Assembly (NCBI GenBank): GCA_945878865.1
Contig: CAMCUD010000026.1
Location: 1-55,712, forward strand
DNA length: 55,712 nt
Reading direction: 5' to 3'
DNA from: Bifidobacterium breve
GTDB taxonomy: Bacteria; Actinomycetota; Thermoleophilia; Solirubrobacterales; Solirubrobacteraceae
The position numbers and the translations under genes are program-made. Numbering within the stretch: position 1 is the stretch's first letter; each line of letters opens with the position of its first letter. Positions 32,634 to 40,805 of the stretch are shown one piece after another. The notes under the pieces are model-generated. The model did not search any database. It saw only the letters and a program-made list of their open reading frames with translations, and was not told the origin of the DNA.

Positions 32634-32647
32634 ACGATGTTCCGGCG
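32631..32647. repeat. 17-bp direct repeat, copy 2, upstream of the C25 protease gene
   Basis: This is the exact second copy of TGAACGATGTTCCGGCG. It begins at the TGA stop of the propeller gene and lies 48 bases before the protease start. Copy 1 stands before the propeller and HAD genes, so all three could answer to one regulator. Confidence 0.75.
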
Positions 32648-32694
32648 GTCCTCACGCCGGGGGTTTGACCATCCCTGAACCGAGGACCGCCCCC

Positions 32695-35529
32695 ATGCCC
32701 CGCCGGATACCCCACCTTCTCCTCCTGGGCGCCGTCGCGTGCGCGCTGCTGGCCGTGCCGGCCGCCGCGCCCGCCGCCGTCCCGAAGCCGGTCTCGAAGG
32801 CCGTCAGCGCCCTGCGCACCGAAGCGTCCTCGCTGCCGGCGTCCGTCTCCCCGCGCGTGCGCCGCCGCGCGCGCATCGCCGTCACCGCGATCGGCGCCGA
32901 CGTGCGCGCGAACCGGTGGTGCCGCGCCAAGGGCCGGCTGTCCGCGCTGCGCCGCACGCTGCGCGGCCGCCCCGGCCGCGCGGTGCCGGTGCAGCGGCGC
33001 GCCGCGCTGTCGAGCCGGGCGCTGCGCGTCCAGGCGCTCCTGCTGGCCGACGTGCGGACGAAGCGCTGCGGCGGGCGCAAGACCGCGCGCTTCGGCGGGT
33101 CCTCCGGCGCCAGCGTCGTGCGCAGCACGCCCGAGGGGATCACCGTGCGCGTGAACCTGCCCGACCCGCAGCTCATTCCCAAGACGGGCGGCGGTCAGGC
33201 GTGGGAGCAGTTGGTCATGCCCGGGCTCGACACCTCAGGCGCCCCCGGCCAGCCCGGGGTCCCGGCCACCGCCGAGACGTTCGCCGTCCCCGAGGGCGCG
33301 AAGGTGGAGGTCACCGCGAAGCAGGCGTCGGGCTACACGCTCGACGGCGTGAACCTCTACCCGGCGCAGCCCGAGCCGCTCGACGGCCTCGCCGACGAGC
33401 CGAGGTTCGCCGACAAGCCGTTCACCCGCAGCCCCGGGGCCTACGCGAGCGACCGCGCGTTCCCCAAGACGCCCGCCGCCGCGCAGGACGTCGGCGAGCT
33501 GCGTGACCTCGACGTCGGCCAGCTCGCGCTCGCGGGCGCCCAGTACCAGCCGAAGTCCAAGAAGCTCAAGGTGTTCACGAGCATCGACGTCACGGTGAAG
33601 TTCACCGGTGGCGCCGGCACGTTCGGCAAGCCTGGCATCGACGACCCGTGGGAGCGGTCGTACCGCCAGCTCTACGGCCAGCTGCTCGTCAACCGCGACA
33701 CGGTCTTCGAGCACCTCACTCCCGGCAGCATCGTCGCGCGCCCGTGCGGCGAGGAGCTGCTCGTCATCACGTCGCCCGCGCTGCGCTCGTCCGCCGACAC
33801 GTTCGCCGCCGCGCGCAACGCCCGCGGCATCCTCACGCGCGTCGTCGAGACGGGCAGCGGGAGCGGCAGGGCCGGGACGACCGCCGACCAGATCCGCACG
33901 TTCGTGCAGGGCCGTGTCGCGCAGTCGGGCTGCGTGCGGCCGAGTTACCTCGTGCTGTTCGGCAACACCGCGAACGTCCCGACGTTCACCGGCGACCCGG
34001 GCATCCCCGACATCCCGAGCGACCTCGACTACGCGCTGAAGTTCCGCGAGCTGTACCTGCCGAACCTCGCGGTCGGCCGCATCCCGGCCGACAGCGTCGC
34101 GACCGCCGACACGATGGTCGCGAAGATCACCGGGTACGAGAACAGCGCGCCGTTCTCCACCGGGTTCTACGGCAGCGCGACGGTAACCGGGTTCTTCCAG
34201 GGCACCGGGACGCAGGACGAGCGCGGCTTCGTGCGCACCGCTGAGAAGGTCCGCAACGCGCTCATCGCCAACGGCAAGACGGTGAGCCGCGTCTACACGA
34301 CGGCCGCCTCGAACCCGTTGACCTACGACACCGGCGACGCGCTGCCCGCCGCGTTGAAGAAGCCCGGCTTCGCGTGGAACGGCACCGGCAACGACGTCCG
34401 CGACCAGATCAACGATGGCCGCTTCTTCGTCATGCACCGCGACCACGGCGCCCCGACGTTCGTCGGCGATCCGGACATCTCGATGTCGCAGATCAGCGGG
34501 ATGACCAACGGCGCGCTGCTGCCGGTGTTCTTCTCCATCAACTGCTCGAGCGGCCACTACGACGACCCCGGCACGCCGAGCTTTGCCGAGCAGCTCATCC
34601 GCCGGGCGGGTGGTGGCGCAGTCGGCGTCGTCGCCGCGTCGCGTGACAGCCCGAGCGAGCTGAACAATCGGTTCGCCGTCGGCCTCGTCGACGCGATCTG
34701 GCCGACCACGCTCCCCGACGTCGGATCGAGCACGGCGCTCCGCCGCATGGGCGACGTGCTCAACAGCGGCAAGCTCCACGTCATCCTGCAGTCCGCGACG
34801 ATCCAGTCGTTCTACGACGACCGCAGCTGGGGCTCGGCGACGAGCGACATCCGCCGCGAGAACCGCCTGTACCAGTACTTCGGCGATCCGACGATGGAGA
34901 TCCGCGCGACGCGCCCGGCGTTCGTCCTGAGCCCGTCGGTGAAGCTGACGAGCGTCGTGTCCGCCGCGCTCGGCCGCGAGGCGGGTGGGGCCGCGGCGAC
35001 GCTCCTGCGCGACGGGATCCCGGTGGGCCGCGCGATCGTGGCCGGTGACGGCTCGGTCGTCGTCAACCCGCTCGAGGACATCGCCACGGGCAAGCTCGAC
35101 CTCGTCGTCGACCAGGACGGGCTGGAGAAGACGCCGATCCCCGTGCGAGACGCGCCGGCCACGCCGCCGTCGTCCGACGCGCCGGTGCCCGCGCCCCCGA
35201 CGACGACCGTCACGGTGACCCGCAAGCCCGACCTCGTGGTCACGGGCATCCGGACGGTGACGACGGCGCCCCGGCGCACGGTCGTCACGGTGAAGAACCA
35301 GGGCACCGCCGACGCGGGGCCGTTCACCACGGCGTTCCTGCACCTCGGCGATCCGTCGTCGGCCCAGGACGTCGCGTCCCCCGGTCTGGCGGCCGGGCAG
35401 AGCGCCGAGCTCGACATCAAGGGGCTCTACGACACGAAGGTCCGCGCGACGGTTGACAGCAAGAACACCGTCGACGAGTCGAACGAGGCGAACAACGTCC
35501 TCGAGGTCGACAACCCGTTCGCGCCGTGA
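32695..35529 (+). CDS. Secreted gingipain-like C25 cysteine protease with CARDB domain
   Basis: This 944-residue protein has a signal peptide (cut near residue 27), a long N-terminal propeptide-like region rich in Arg and Ala, and a peptidase C25 domain (about 335-730). The catalytic pair is visible as His584 in HRDHG and Cys617 in NCSSGHYDD, 33 residues apart as in gingipain R. A Pro/Thr linker near 825-840 is followed by a CARDB-type domain (about 845-940: KPDLVVTGIRTVT...VTVKNQGTADAG...VDESNEANN). It probably processes extracellular or surface proteins. ATG 32695 has GAGGA eight bases upstream. No sorting tail is seen. Confidence 0.87.
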   Translation: MPRRIPHLLLLGAVACALLAVPAAAPAAVPKPVSKAVSALRTEASSLPASVSPRVRRRARIAVTAIGADVRANRWCRAKGRLSALRRTLRGRPGRAVPVQRRAALSSRALRVQALLLADVRTKRCGGRKTARFGGSSGASVVRSTPEGITVRVNLPDPQLIPKTGGGQAWEQLVMPGLDTSGAPGQPGVPATAETFAVPEGAKVEVTAKQASGYTLDGVNLYPAQPEPLDGLADEPRFADKPFTRSPGAYASDRAFPKTPAAAQDVGELRDLDVGQLALAGAQYQPKSKKLKVFTSIDVTVKFTGGAGTFGKPGIDDPWERSYRQLYGQLLVNRDTVFEHLTPGSIVARPCGEELLVITSPALRSSADTFAAARNARGILTRVVETGSGSGRAGTTADQIRTFVQGRVAQSGCVRPSYLVLFGNTANVPTFTGDPGIPDIPSDLDYALKFRELYLPNLAVGRIPADSVATADTMVAKITGYENSAPFSTGFYGSATVTGFFQGTGTQDERGFVRTAEKVRNALIANGKTVSRVYTTAASNPLTYDTGDALPAALKKPGFAWNGTGNDVRDQINDGRFFVMHRDHGAPTFVGDPDISMSQISGMTNGALLPVFFSINCSSGHYDDPGTPSFAEQLIRRAGGGAVGVVAASRDSPSELNNRFAVGLVDAIWPTTLPDVGSSTALRRMGDVLNSGKLHVILQSATIQSFYDDRSWGSATSDIRRENRLYQYFGDPTMEIRATRPAFVLSPSVKLTSVVSAALGREAGGAAATLLRDGIPVGRAIVAGDGSVVVNPLEDIATGKLDLVVDQDGLEKTPIPVRDAPATPPSSDAPVPAPPTTTVTVTRKPDLVVTGIRTVTTAPRRTVVTVKNQGTADAGPFTTAFLHLGDPSSAQDVASPGLAAGQSAELDIKGLYDTKVRATVDSKNTVDESNEANNVLEVDNPFAP

Positions 35530-35535
35530 TCGGCT

Positions 35536-35565
35536 GCGGGGCGCCGGCGCGTGCCGGCGCCCCGC
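35536..35565. terminator. Bidirectional stem-loop between protease and ferritin-like genes
   Basis: GCGGGGCGCCGGC (35536-35548) pairs perfectly with GCCGGCGCCCCGC (35553-35565) around a four-base loop. It fills the 43-base gap between the ends of two convergent genes and can serve both. Confidence 0.8.
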
Positions 35566-35572
35566 GGCCCGG

Positions 35573-36070
35573 TCACTCGAACTCGCGCAGGTAGCGCTCG
35601 AAGGTCCGCATGTGGTTCTCCTCGTCGCGGAGGATCGCGATGACCATGTCCTGCGTGGCCCAGTCGACGCCGTCGGTCGCCTCGATGATGCGGGTGTAGT
35701 GCTCGATCGCGCCGGCCTCGGCCTCGATCACGCCCTTGATCACCGAGGGGACGTCAGTCGCGTCCTCGGGCGGCTGGAGGTACGACTGGTCGGGCGTGAA
35801 GTCCAGGGAACCGGGCGGCGTCCCGTAGAGGTCCTTGATCCGCTCGGCGAACAGCTTGGCGTGGCCGAGCTCCTCGGTGACGTCCTGCCCGAGCGCGGCC
35901 GCGACCTCCTCGGCGCGGATGCCGTCGAGGTGCTGGGAGAGCGAGAGGTAGTTGATGACCGTCTCCATCTCCATCCAGTACGCGCGGGTGAGGAGGTCGA
36001 GGATCTCTTCGCGCTTCTCGGTGTTGGCGTCGGAGAGGATCCCGGCGCCGGCGTGGTGCGTGGTGGGCAC
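35573..36070 (-). CDS. Ferritin-like diiron protein
   Basis: This 165-residue helical protein has two ExxH-type diiron half sites: E in EMETVINYLS with ELGHAKLF, and E in EAEAGAIEHYTRIIE with DEENHMRTFE. The pattern fits bacterioferritin/ferritin-like domain proteins that oxidise and store iron or protect against peroxide. It lacks the Met heme ligand pattern I would need to call bacterioferritin. GTG 36070 has AAGGAG nine bases upstream. It is convergent with the C25 protease gene and lies 8 kb from the heme locus, so a role in storing heme-derived iron is possible but not shown. Confidence 0.82.
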   Translation of the reverse strand: MPTTHHAGAGILSDANTEKREEILDLLTRAYWMEMETVINYLSLSQHLDGIRAEEVAAALGQDVTEELGHAKLFAERIKDLYGTPPGSLDFTPDQSYLQPPEDATDVPSVIKGVIEAEAGAIEHYTRIIEATDGVDWATQDMVIAILRDEENHMRTFERYLREFE

Positions 36071-36186
36071 GAGTGGCAGCTCCTTCGTGATCTTGGGGTC
36101 GCTGGGGATCGATGCCCACGCGCGCGGCGAGGGAAACCCCCGACGCCGTAGACGCGCCCTCCAGATCGGACTAGGGTTCGGGAGGC

Positions 36187-39100
36187 GTGGCGCGCCGCCT
36201 GCTCACCTCGGCCCTCGTCGTGCTCGCCGGCGCCGCCGCGGCCGGCCCGGTGCCCGGTGCGCTGGCCGCCGTACCCGCCGATCGCGCGACGCTCTCCCTG
36301 CCGTTCACCGGGGTGCCCGCGCACGTCACCGCCAAGAAGCGGCCGGGCGCCCTGCGCACCCCGGGCTACAAGGGCATCGCGACCGTCCCCGCGACGAAGC
36401 CGGCCGCGCCGCCCACGCCCGTCTCGATCGGCGCCGGGGAGAAGCCGGACCTCCTCGTCGACGCGGCCGGGACGTCGCACATCGTCTGGAACGAGGACCA
36501 GATCGGCGAGACGCCGGACATCACGCACTACTGCCGCCTGCCCCGCGGCGCCTCGGCCTGCGACAACCCGAACCCCACGCCGATGCCGATCCCGGTGCCG
36601 TACGCCTCGGATGACGCGGGGCCGAAGATCCTGCAGATCGGCAACCAGCTCGTCGTGCTGAGCCACCGCTACCCCCCGGTCGTGCGCCAGCCCGACGGCA
36701 AGGACCGCGACCGCACGACCTACGCGTGGACCTCGTCCGACGGCGGGACGACCTGGACCGGTCCCGGGATGGTCGGGACCATCATCCCGTCGGGTGACGC
36801 CGAACTCTCCGGCGGTGTGAACCCCCGTATCGGCGTCATCACGGACACGTTCACGGGCGGCACGTACTTCCAGCTCCTGGACGCCGGCAGCTTCACCTCG
36901 GCGAGCACCCTGCTGGGCGGGGACGCCGACGCCTACGAAGGCAGCCTCGCCGCTGAGGGCGACGGCTTCGTCGCGGCGTTCGCCAACCGCGGCGGTGGGA
37001 TCACGGTGCGGCGGTCGGGCGCGGACCCGGCGGACGGTGGCTCGTGGTCGAGCACCCCGCTCCCAGGCGAACTGCCGAAGCTCGCGGGCGGCCCGCGCGG
37101 CACGTTCCTCCTGTCTCGCGAGGGCGCGTGGACCGTCCGCAACGTCACCGGCGGCAACGCCGGGCCGCCCGCGACGATCAGCCCCGGCGACGTCAACCAG
37201 GCGCGAGCGTTCACCCAGGACCCCGGCGGCGTGCTGCACGCCGCGTACTCCACGGGTGCCTCGCCGCAGGAGGTGACGCTGCGCGAAAGCGACGACGGCA
37301 CGACGTGGCGCGGCGGCTTCGTCGCGGCGTCGGCGAACGCCATCGACCAGATGACGCTCGGGGCCGCCGGCGACGGCGGCGGCGTGCTCGTCCATCGGCG
37401 TGACCCGACGGGGACGTTCAACGGGACGATCGCCGCCACCGCGTTCGGGACGCTGTCGCCGACCGGAAAGGCCGGCGCGGGCGGCCTCGCGGGCACGGGC
37501 ATCCCAGGCGGCTTCGCGGGCTGCACCACGGCCGGATTCGCCGCCGTGAAGCTCACCCCCGCCGCGGGCTGCCTGCTGGAGAGCACCGACCCGAAGTTCC
37601 CGGGCGCCGTCGTCTCGACCTCCGAGGTCGACCTCAACGGGCTGATCCTGCGCCCGGTGGGCAGCACGAAGATCATCTTCGACCCGCGCCGGCGCGAGCT
37701 CAGCACGACGGGCAAGGTCCAGGTCATCCTGCGCGGCCCGGGGATCGGCGAGATCGTGCTGGGGACCGTCGAGATCGACGCGAAGCTCGGGTCGAACGCC
37801 GGCCAGTCGCTGTTCAGCGGCATCACGTTCCCGGCGGGGCCGAAGATCAAGGGCTTCCCCGTCGACGCGGACTTCGACGTGAAGATCAGCGGCTCGGGCC
37901 TGGACATCCCGATCTCGCTGAAGCTCCCACCGGCGCTCGGCGGGATCAGCGCGAGCGCGACGCTGCGCACCGAGACCGGCCGGGGCGCGGTCCTGCAGTC
38001 GTTCCGCTTCAGCGTGGGGCGCATTCCGCTCGGCCCGCTCGAGCTCGAGGGGCTGTCTGTCGCCTACGACGGAGCCGGCGACACGTGGACGGGCGCCGCC
38101 GGCCTCAAGCTGCCGCTCGGCGCGCTGAAGGTCTCGCTGACGTTCCGCGGCGGCGCGTTTGCGAGCGGCACCGTCGACCTGCGGTTCCCCCGGCCCGGGA
38201 TCCTCGTGTTCCCGAAGGTGTACTTCCTCGGCGTGACCGGCTCGTTCGCGCCCGACCCGCTGACCGTCCGCGTCGGTGCGTCGTTCGGCGCGATCTACAC
38301 CCCACCGCCTGCTGACGTGTTCGCGGCCGAGCTGGACGGCGGGCTGACGCTGGCGGTCCGCAACGGCGGCGCGGAGTTCACGTTCGACGGGACGGAGCGG
38401 ATGTTCGGCGTTCAGGTCGGGACGGGCACCGCGCTGGCCACAACCGACGGCTTCGCGTCGATCAAGGGCTCGTTCGGCATCGATCTCGACGTCGTCGCGG
38501 TGAGCGGCGCGGGGAAGTTCTTCGTCGACGGGCCGAGCGGCACGTTCTCCGGGACCTTCAGCGGCGACACCGAGGTCTTCGGGCTCGCGCTCAGCGGCTT
38601 CAGCGGCACGGTGTCGAACAAGGGCGTCGCGGGCTGCGTGCGTGTCCCCGTGCCCCGGCCGCCCGACACGTTCACCTCCGGCTACGCCGGTGTCGGCTAC
38701 CAGTGGGGCGGCTCGGGCCGGCTCATCTTCGGCGACACCTGCGCGATGTCCGACTACACCGTCCCGGCCCCGGCCGGTCGAGCGGCGCAGGCCGGTGCCG
38801 GCCGCGCGGTGACGCTGCCGGGCGGCCTCGACCTCGCGAACATCGAGGTGCGCGGAGAAGGCGAGGCGCCGGCGGTGGACGTCATCGCGCCCGACGGGCG
38901 GCGCATCACCCCGCAGGGGTGGGGCGCGCCGGGCGGCGACAAGACCGTCTCGGCCGTGACGCTCGGACGCGCCGGCGCGACGGTCGTCGTCCTGCGCGAC
39001 CCGCCTGCCGGCACGTGGCAGATCGTCCCGCGCGACGGCTCGCCAGCGATCACCGAGCTCGCGATCTCGCGGAGCGTCACCCCGACGAAGGTCACCGGCA

Positions 39101-39609
39101 AGGTCGAGCGGACGGGCTCGGGCCGGCTGCTGCGCTACCGCGTCACCGGGCCGAGCGGGACCCGCGTGCGGATCACCGAGCGCTCGTCGGCGGGTGAGCG
39201 GCCGCTGGGCGTCGTGCGGCGCGGCCGCGGCGTCCTGCGCTTCGCCTCGCCTCCCGGCCCGGCCGGGACGCGCACCATCGTCGCGACGCCGGTCGGCGAG
39301 CCGAGCCCCGCCAACGCGCCGCAGACCGTGGCGCGGTACCGCACGGCCGCGACCTGGCGGCCCTCCGCGCCGCGCCGGGCGACCGTCCGCGGAACGCGGG
39401 TCTCGTGGTCGCCGGTGGTGGGCGCGGCGCGCTACGTCGTCCGGGCCACCCTCGCCAACGGGCGCACCGTCGCGCGCACGACCCGGGCCAAGACGCTGAA
39501 GGTGCCGGGGGCCTCCAAGCGCATCGCGGTCCGCTCCGCGCAGGTCGTGACCGTCGGCCGGACGGGCCGGGTCAGCGTGAGCCGGCGCGCGACGGTCCCG
39601 AAGCGCTGA
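36187..39609 (+). CDS. Large secreted multidomain protein (1140 residues), unknown function
   Basis: This protein has a signal peptide (cut near residue 27, ALA-AVP). Residues 70-420 look like a sialidase-type propeller with Asp-box-like turns (TSSDGGTTWTGPG, ESDDGTTWRGG). Residues 470-830 are a long run of beta strands with Gly turns, possibly a beta-solenoid. The C-terminal 270 residues appear to be three beta-sandwich domains, the last like fibronectin type III (VRGTRVSWSPVVGAARYVVRATLANG). It is probably a surface adhesin or binding protein; no catalytic residues are identified. GTG 36187 is chosen from the signal peptide, with TAGGGT at 36172-36177 nine bases upstream. Its end overlaps a 65-residue ORF on the other strand. 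Confidence 0.75.
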   Translation: MARRLLTSALVVLAGAAAAGPVPGALAAVPADRATLSLPFTGVPAHVTAKKRPGALRTPGYKGIATVPATKPAAPPTPVSIGAGEKPDLLVDAAGTSHIVWNEDQIGETPDITHYCRLPRGASACDNPNPTPMPIPVPYASDDAGPKILQIGNQLVVLSHRYPPVVRQPDGKDRDRTTYAWTSSDGGTTWTGPGMVGTIIPSGDAELSGGVNPRIGVITDTFTGGTYFQLLDAGSFTSASTLLGGDADAYEGSLAAEGDGFVAAFANRGGGITVRRSGADPADGGSWSSTPLPGELPKLAGGPRGTFLLSREGAWTVRNVTGGNAGPPATISPGDVNQARAFTQDPGGVLHAAYSTGASPQEVTLRESDDGTTWRGGFVAASANAIDQMTLGAAGDGGGVLVHRRDPTGTFNGTIAATAFGTLSPTGKAGAGGLAGTGIPGGFAGCTTAGFAAVKLTPAAGCLLESTDPKFPGAVVSTSEVDLNGLILRPVGSTKIIFDPRRRELSTTGKVQVILRGPGIGEIVLGTVEIDAKLGSNAGQSLFSGITFPAGPKIKGFPVDADFDVKISGSGLDIPISLKLPPALGGISASATLRTETGRGAVLQSFRFSVGRIPLGPLELEGLSVAYDGAGDTWTGAAGLKLPLGALKVSLTFRGGAFASGTVDLRFPRPGILVFPKVYFLGVTGSFAPDPLTVRVGASFGAIYTPPPADVFAAELDGGLTLAVRNGGAEFTFDGTERMFGVQVGTGTALATTDGFASIKGSFGIDLDVVAVSGAGKFFVDGPSGTFSGTFSGDTEVFGLALSGFSGTVSNKGVAGCVRVPVPRPPDTFTSGYAGVGYQWGGSGRLIFGDTCAMSDYTVPAPAGRAAQAGAGRAVTLPGGLDLANIEVRGEGEAPAVDVIAPDGRRITPQGWGAPGGDKTVSAVTLGRAGATVVVLRDPPAGTWQIVPRDGSPAITELAISRSVTPTKVTGKVERTGSGRLLRYRVTGPSGTRVRITERSSAGERPLGVVRRGRGVLRFASPPGPAGTRTIVATPVGEPSPANAPQTVARYRTAATWRPSAPRRATVRGTRVSWSPVVGAARYVVRATLANGRTVARTTRAKTLKVPGASKRIAVRSAQVVTVGRTGRVSVSRRATVPKR

Positions 39610-39769
39610 CGTCCTGCGCGGCGCGCCAGGCGGCGAAGCGCCCGTCGTTGGTCGCCAGCCAGCTGTGGAGGTCACGCTCGAAGCGGTACCAGCGGCGGGC
39701 CCGCACCCCGGTGCGCGGGAAATCCGCCTCTTCGGCCTGCGGGTACGGTGCGGGCGTCGCGGAGCTCAT
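39572..39769 (-). CDS. 65-residue protein behind an iron/heme-type box
   Basis: This small ORF has an acidic N-terminus and a central segment that looks like a folded or helical domain rich in aromatic and basic residues (GVRARRWYRFERDLHSWLATNDGRFAAWRAAQD). It contains one His, no Cys, no signal peptide and no membrane helix. ATG 39769 lies six bases after a TTAGG-N4-CCTAA box identical in design to those of the two htaA promoters, which is the main reason to believe the gene. The last 12 codons overlap the end of the convergent secreted-protein gene and look non-conserved. I do not recognise a family; a role in iron or heme stress is inferred. Confidence 0.5.
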   Translation of the reverse strand: MSSATPAPYPQAEEADFPRTGVRARRWYRFERDLHSWLATNDGRFAAWRAAQDVSASGPSRAGSR

Positions 39770-39775
39770 CAGGAC

Positions 39776-39789
39776 TTAGGGCAACCTAA
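39776..39789 (-). promoter_or_regulatory. Candidate iron/heme operator upstream of the 65-residue ORF
   Basis: Read on the minus strand the site is TTAGG, TTGC, CCTAA, six bases before ATG 39769. Preceding bases give TGTTAG, in the position of TATTAG and TATTTG at the other two boxes. The PAS-GGDEF gene starting at 39870 on the other side could also be affected. Confidence 0.6.
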
Positions 39790-39869
39790 CACATACCGTC
39801 GCGGTCGGGAATGCCGCGGCCCATGCGTCAAGTCTGGGTGTCTCGGGTACCGCCGCTCGAAGGAAGCGG

Positions 39870-40772
39870 ATGCCTCGGAACTCCACAGTCACCGACCCGC
39901 GGTTCGAGCACGCGCTACTCGAGGCCCTCGATGCCGCGGCCCCGGTCGGCCTGGCCGTGCTCGACGCCGAGCTGCGCCACGCCCGGATCAACGACGCGCT
40001 CTGCCGGATGATGCAGCTGACGTCCGAGGAGATCCTCGGACGGACCCCGGCGGAGCTGCACGGGCCCGCCGCCGAGGAAGCCGAGCAGATGTATCGCCAC
40101 CTCCTGGCCACCGGGGAACGGGCGACGATCGAGATCACCGCGGCCGTCGGCGCGAATCCCGACGAGCCCCGGCACTGGCGGCTAAACATGTTCCCCGTCC
40201 GCGTCGACGACGCGCCGCCGGCCCTGTGCATCCTCGTCGAGGACATCACCGACCGCCGCTCGCTCGAGGAGCGCCTGGCGCACCTCGCTTACCACGACCA
40301 GCTCACCGGCCTGCCGAACCGCACGCTCGTCGCCGAGCACCTCGGCCGGCTGCTGTCACGCCGCCCACCCGCGCCGCGCCTCGGCGTGCTCTTCGTCGAC
40401 GTCGACCGCTTCAAGGAGATCAACGACGTCTACGGCCACGCCGCGGGCGACGCCGTGCTCAAGGCGATCGCCTCGCGCCTGCCGCAGGTCATCCGCCCCT
40501 CGGACGTCGCGGGTCGCTGGGGTGGGGACGAGTTCATCCTGCTCGTCGACGACGTCGACGGCGCGGCGCTCGACGCGCTCTCCCAGCGCGTGCGCCGCGA
40601 GGTCGCCGCGCCGATCGGCCTGGGCGGCACGACGATCGCGACGACGCTCTCGGTCGGCGTCACGCTGGCCCGGCCGGGCGAGGCGGCCTCCCTCGTGCTC
40701 GAACGCGCCGACGCGGCGATGTACGCGCGAAAGCAGGGACGAGCAGGTGCGGGGCCGGCGGGGAAGCGGTAG
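39870..40772 (+). CDS. PAS-GGDEF diguanylate cyclase, copy 1
   Basis: This 300-residue cytoplasmic protein has an N-terminal PAS domain (about 12-128, ending in the VEDITDRRSLEERL linker) and a GGDEF domain (about 140-290). The active site GGDEF is at 218-222, with the inhibitory site RPSD five residues earlier, and the metal-binding VDVDRFKEIND motif is intact, so it should make c-di-GMP from two GTP and be product-inhibited. The PAS domain may sense a small ligand. GAAGGAAG lies just before ATG. A close paralog follows 33 bases after its stop. Confidence 0.93.
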   Translation: MPRNSTVTDPRFEHALLEALDAAAPVGLAVLDAELRHARINDALCRMMQLTSEEILGRTPAELHGPAAEEAEQMYRHLLATGERATIEITAAVGANPDEPRHWRLNMFPVRVDDAPPALCILVEDITDRRSLEERLAHLAYHDQLTGLPNRTLVAEHLGRLLSRRPPAPRLGVLFVDVDRFKEINDVYGHAAGDAVLKAIASRLPQVIRPSDVAGRWGGDEFILLVDDVDGAALDALSQRVRREVAAPIGLGGTTIATTLSVGVTLARPGEAASLVLERADAAMYARKQGRAGAGPAGKR

Positions 40773-40805
40773 CGTTGCGAGACAGGCTGTCCACTCCACC
40801 GCGCG

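Noticed and set aside
35740-39675. 1311-residue open frame on the minus strand
   Set aside because: It is antisense to the large secreted protein, which has a signal peptide and domain-like repeats; the minus-strand translation is low-complexity.
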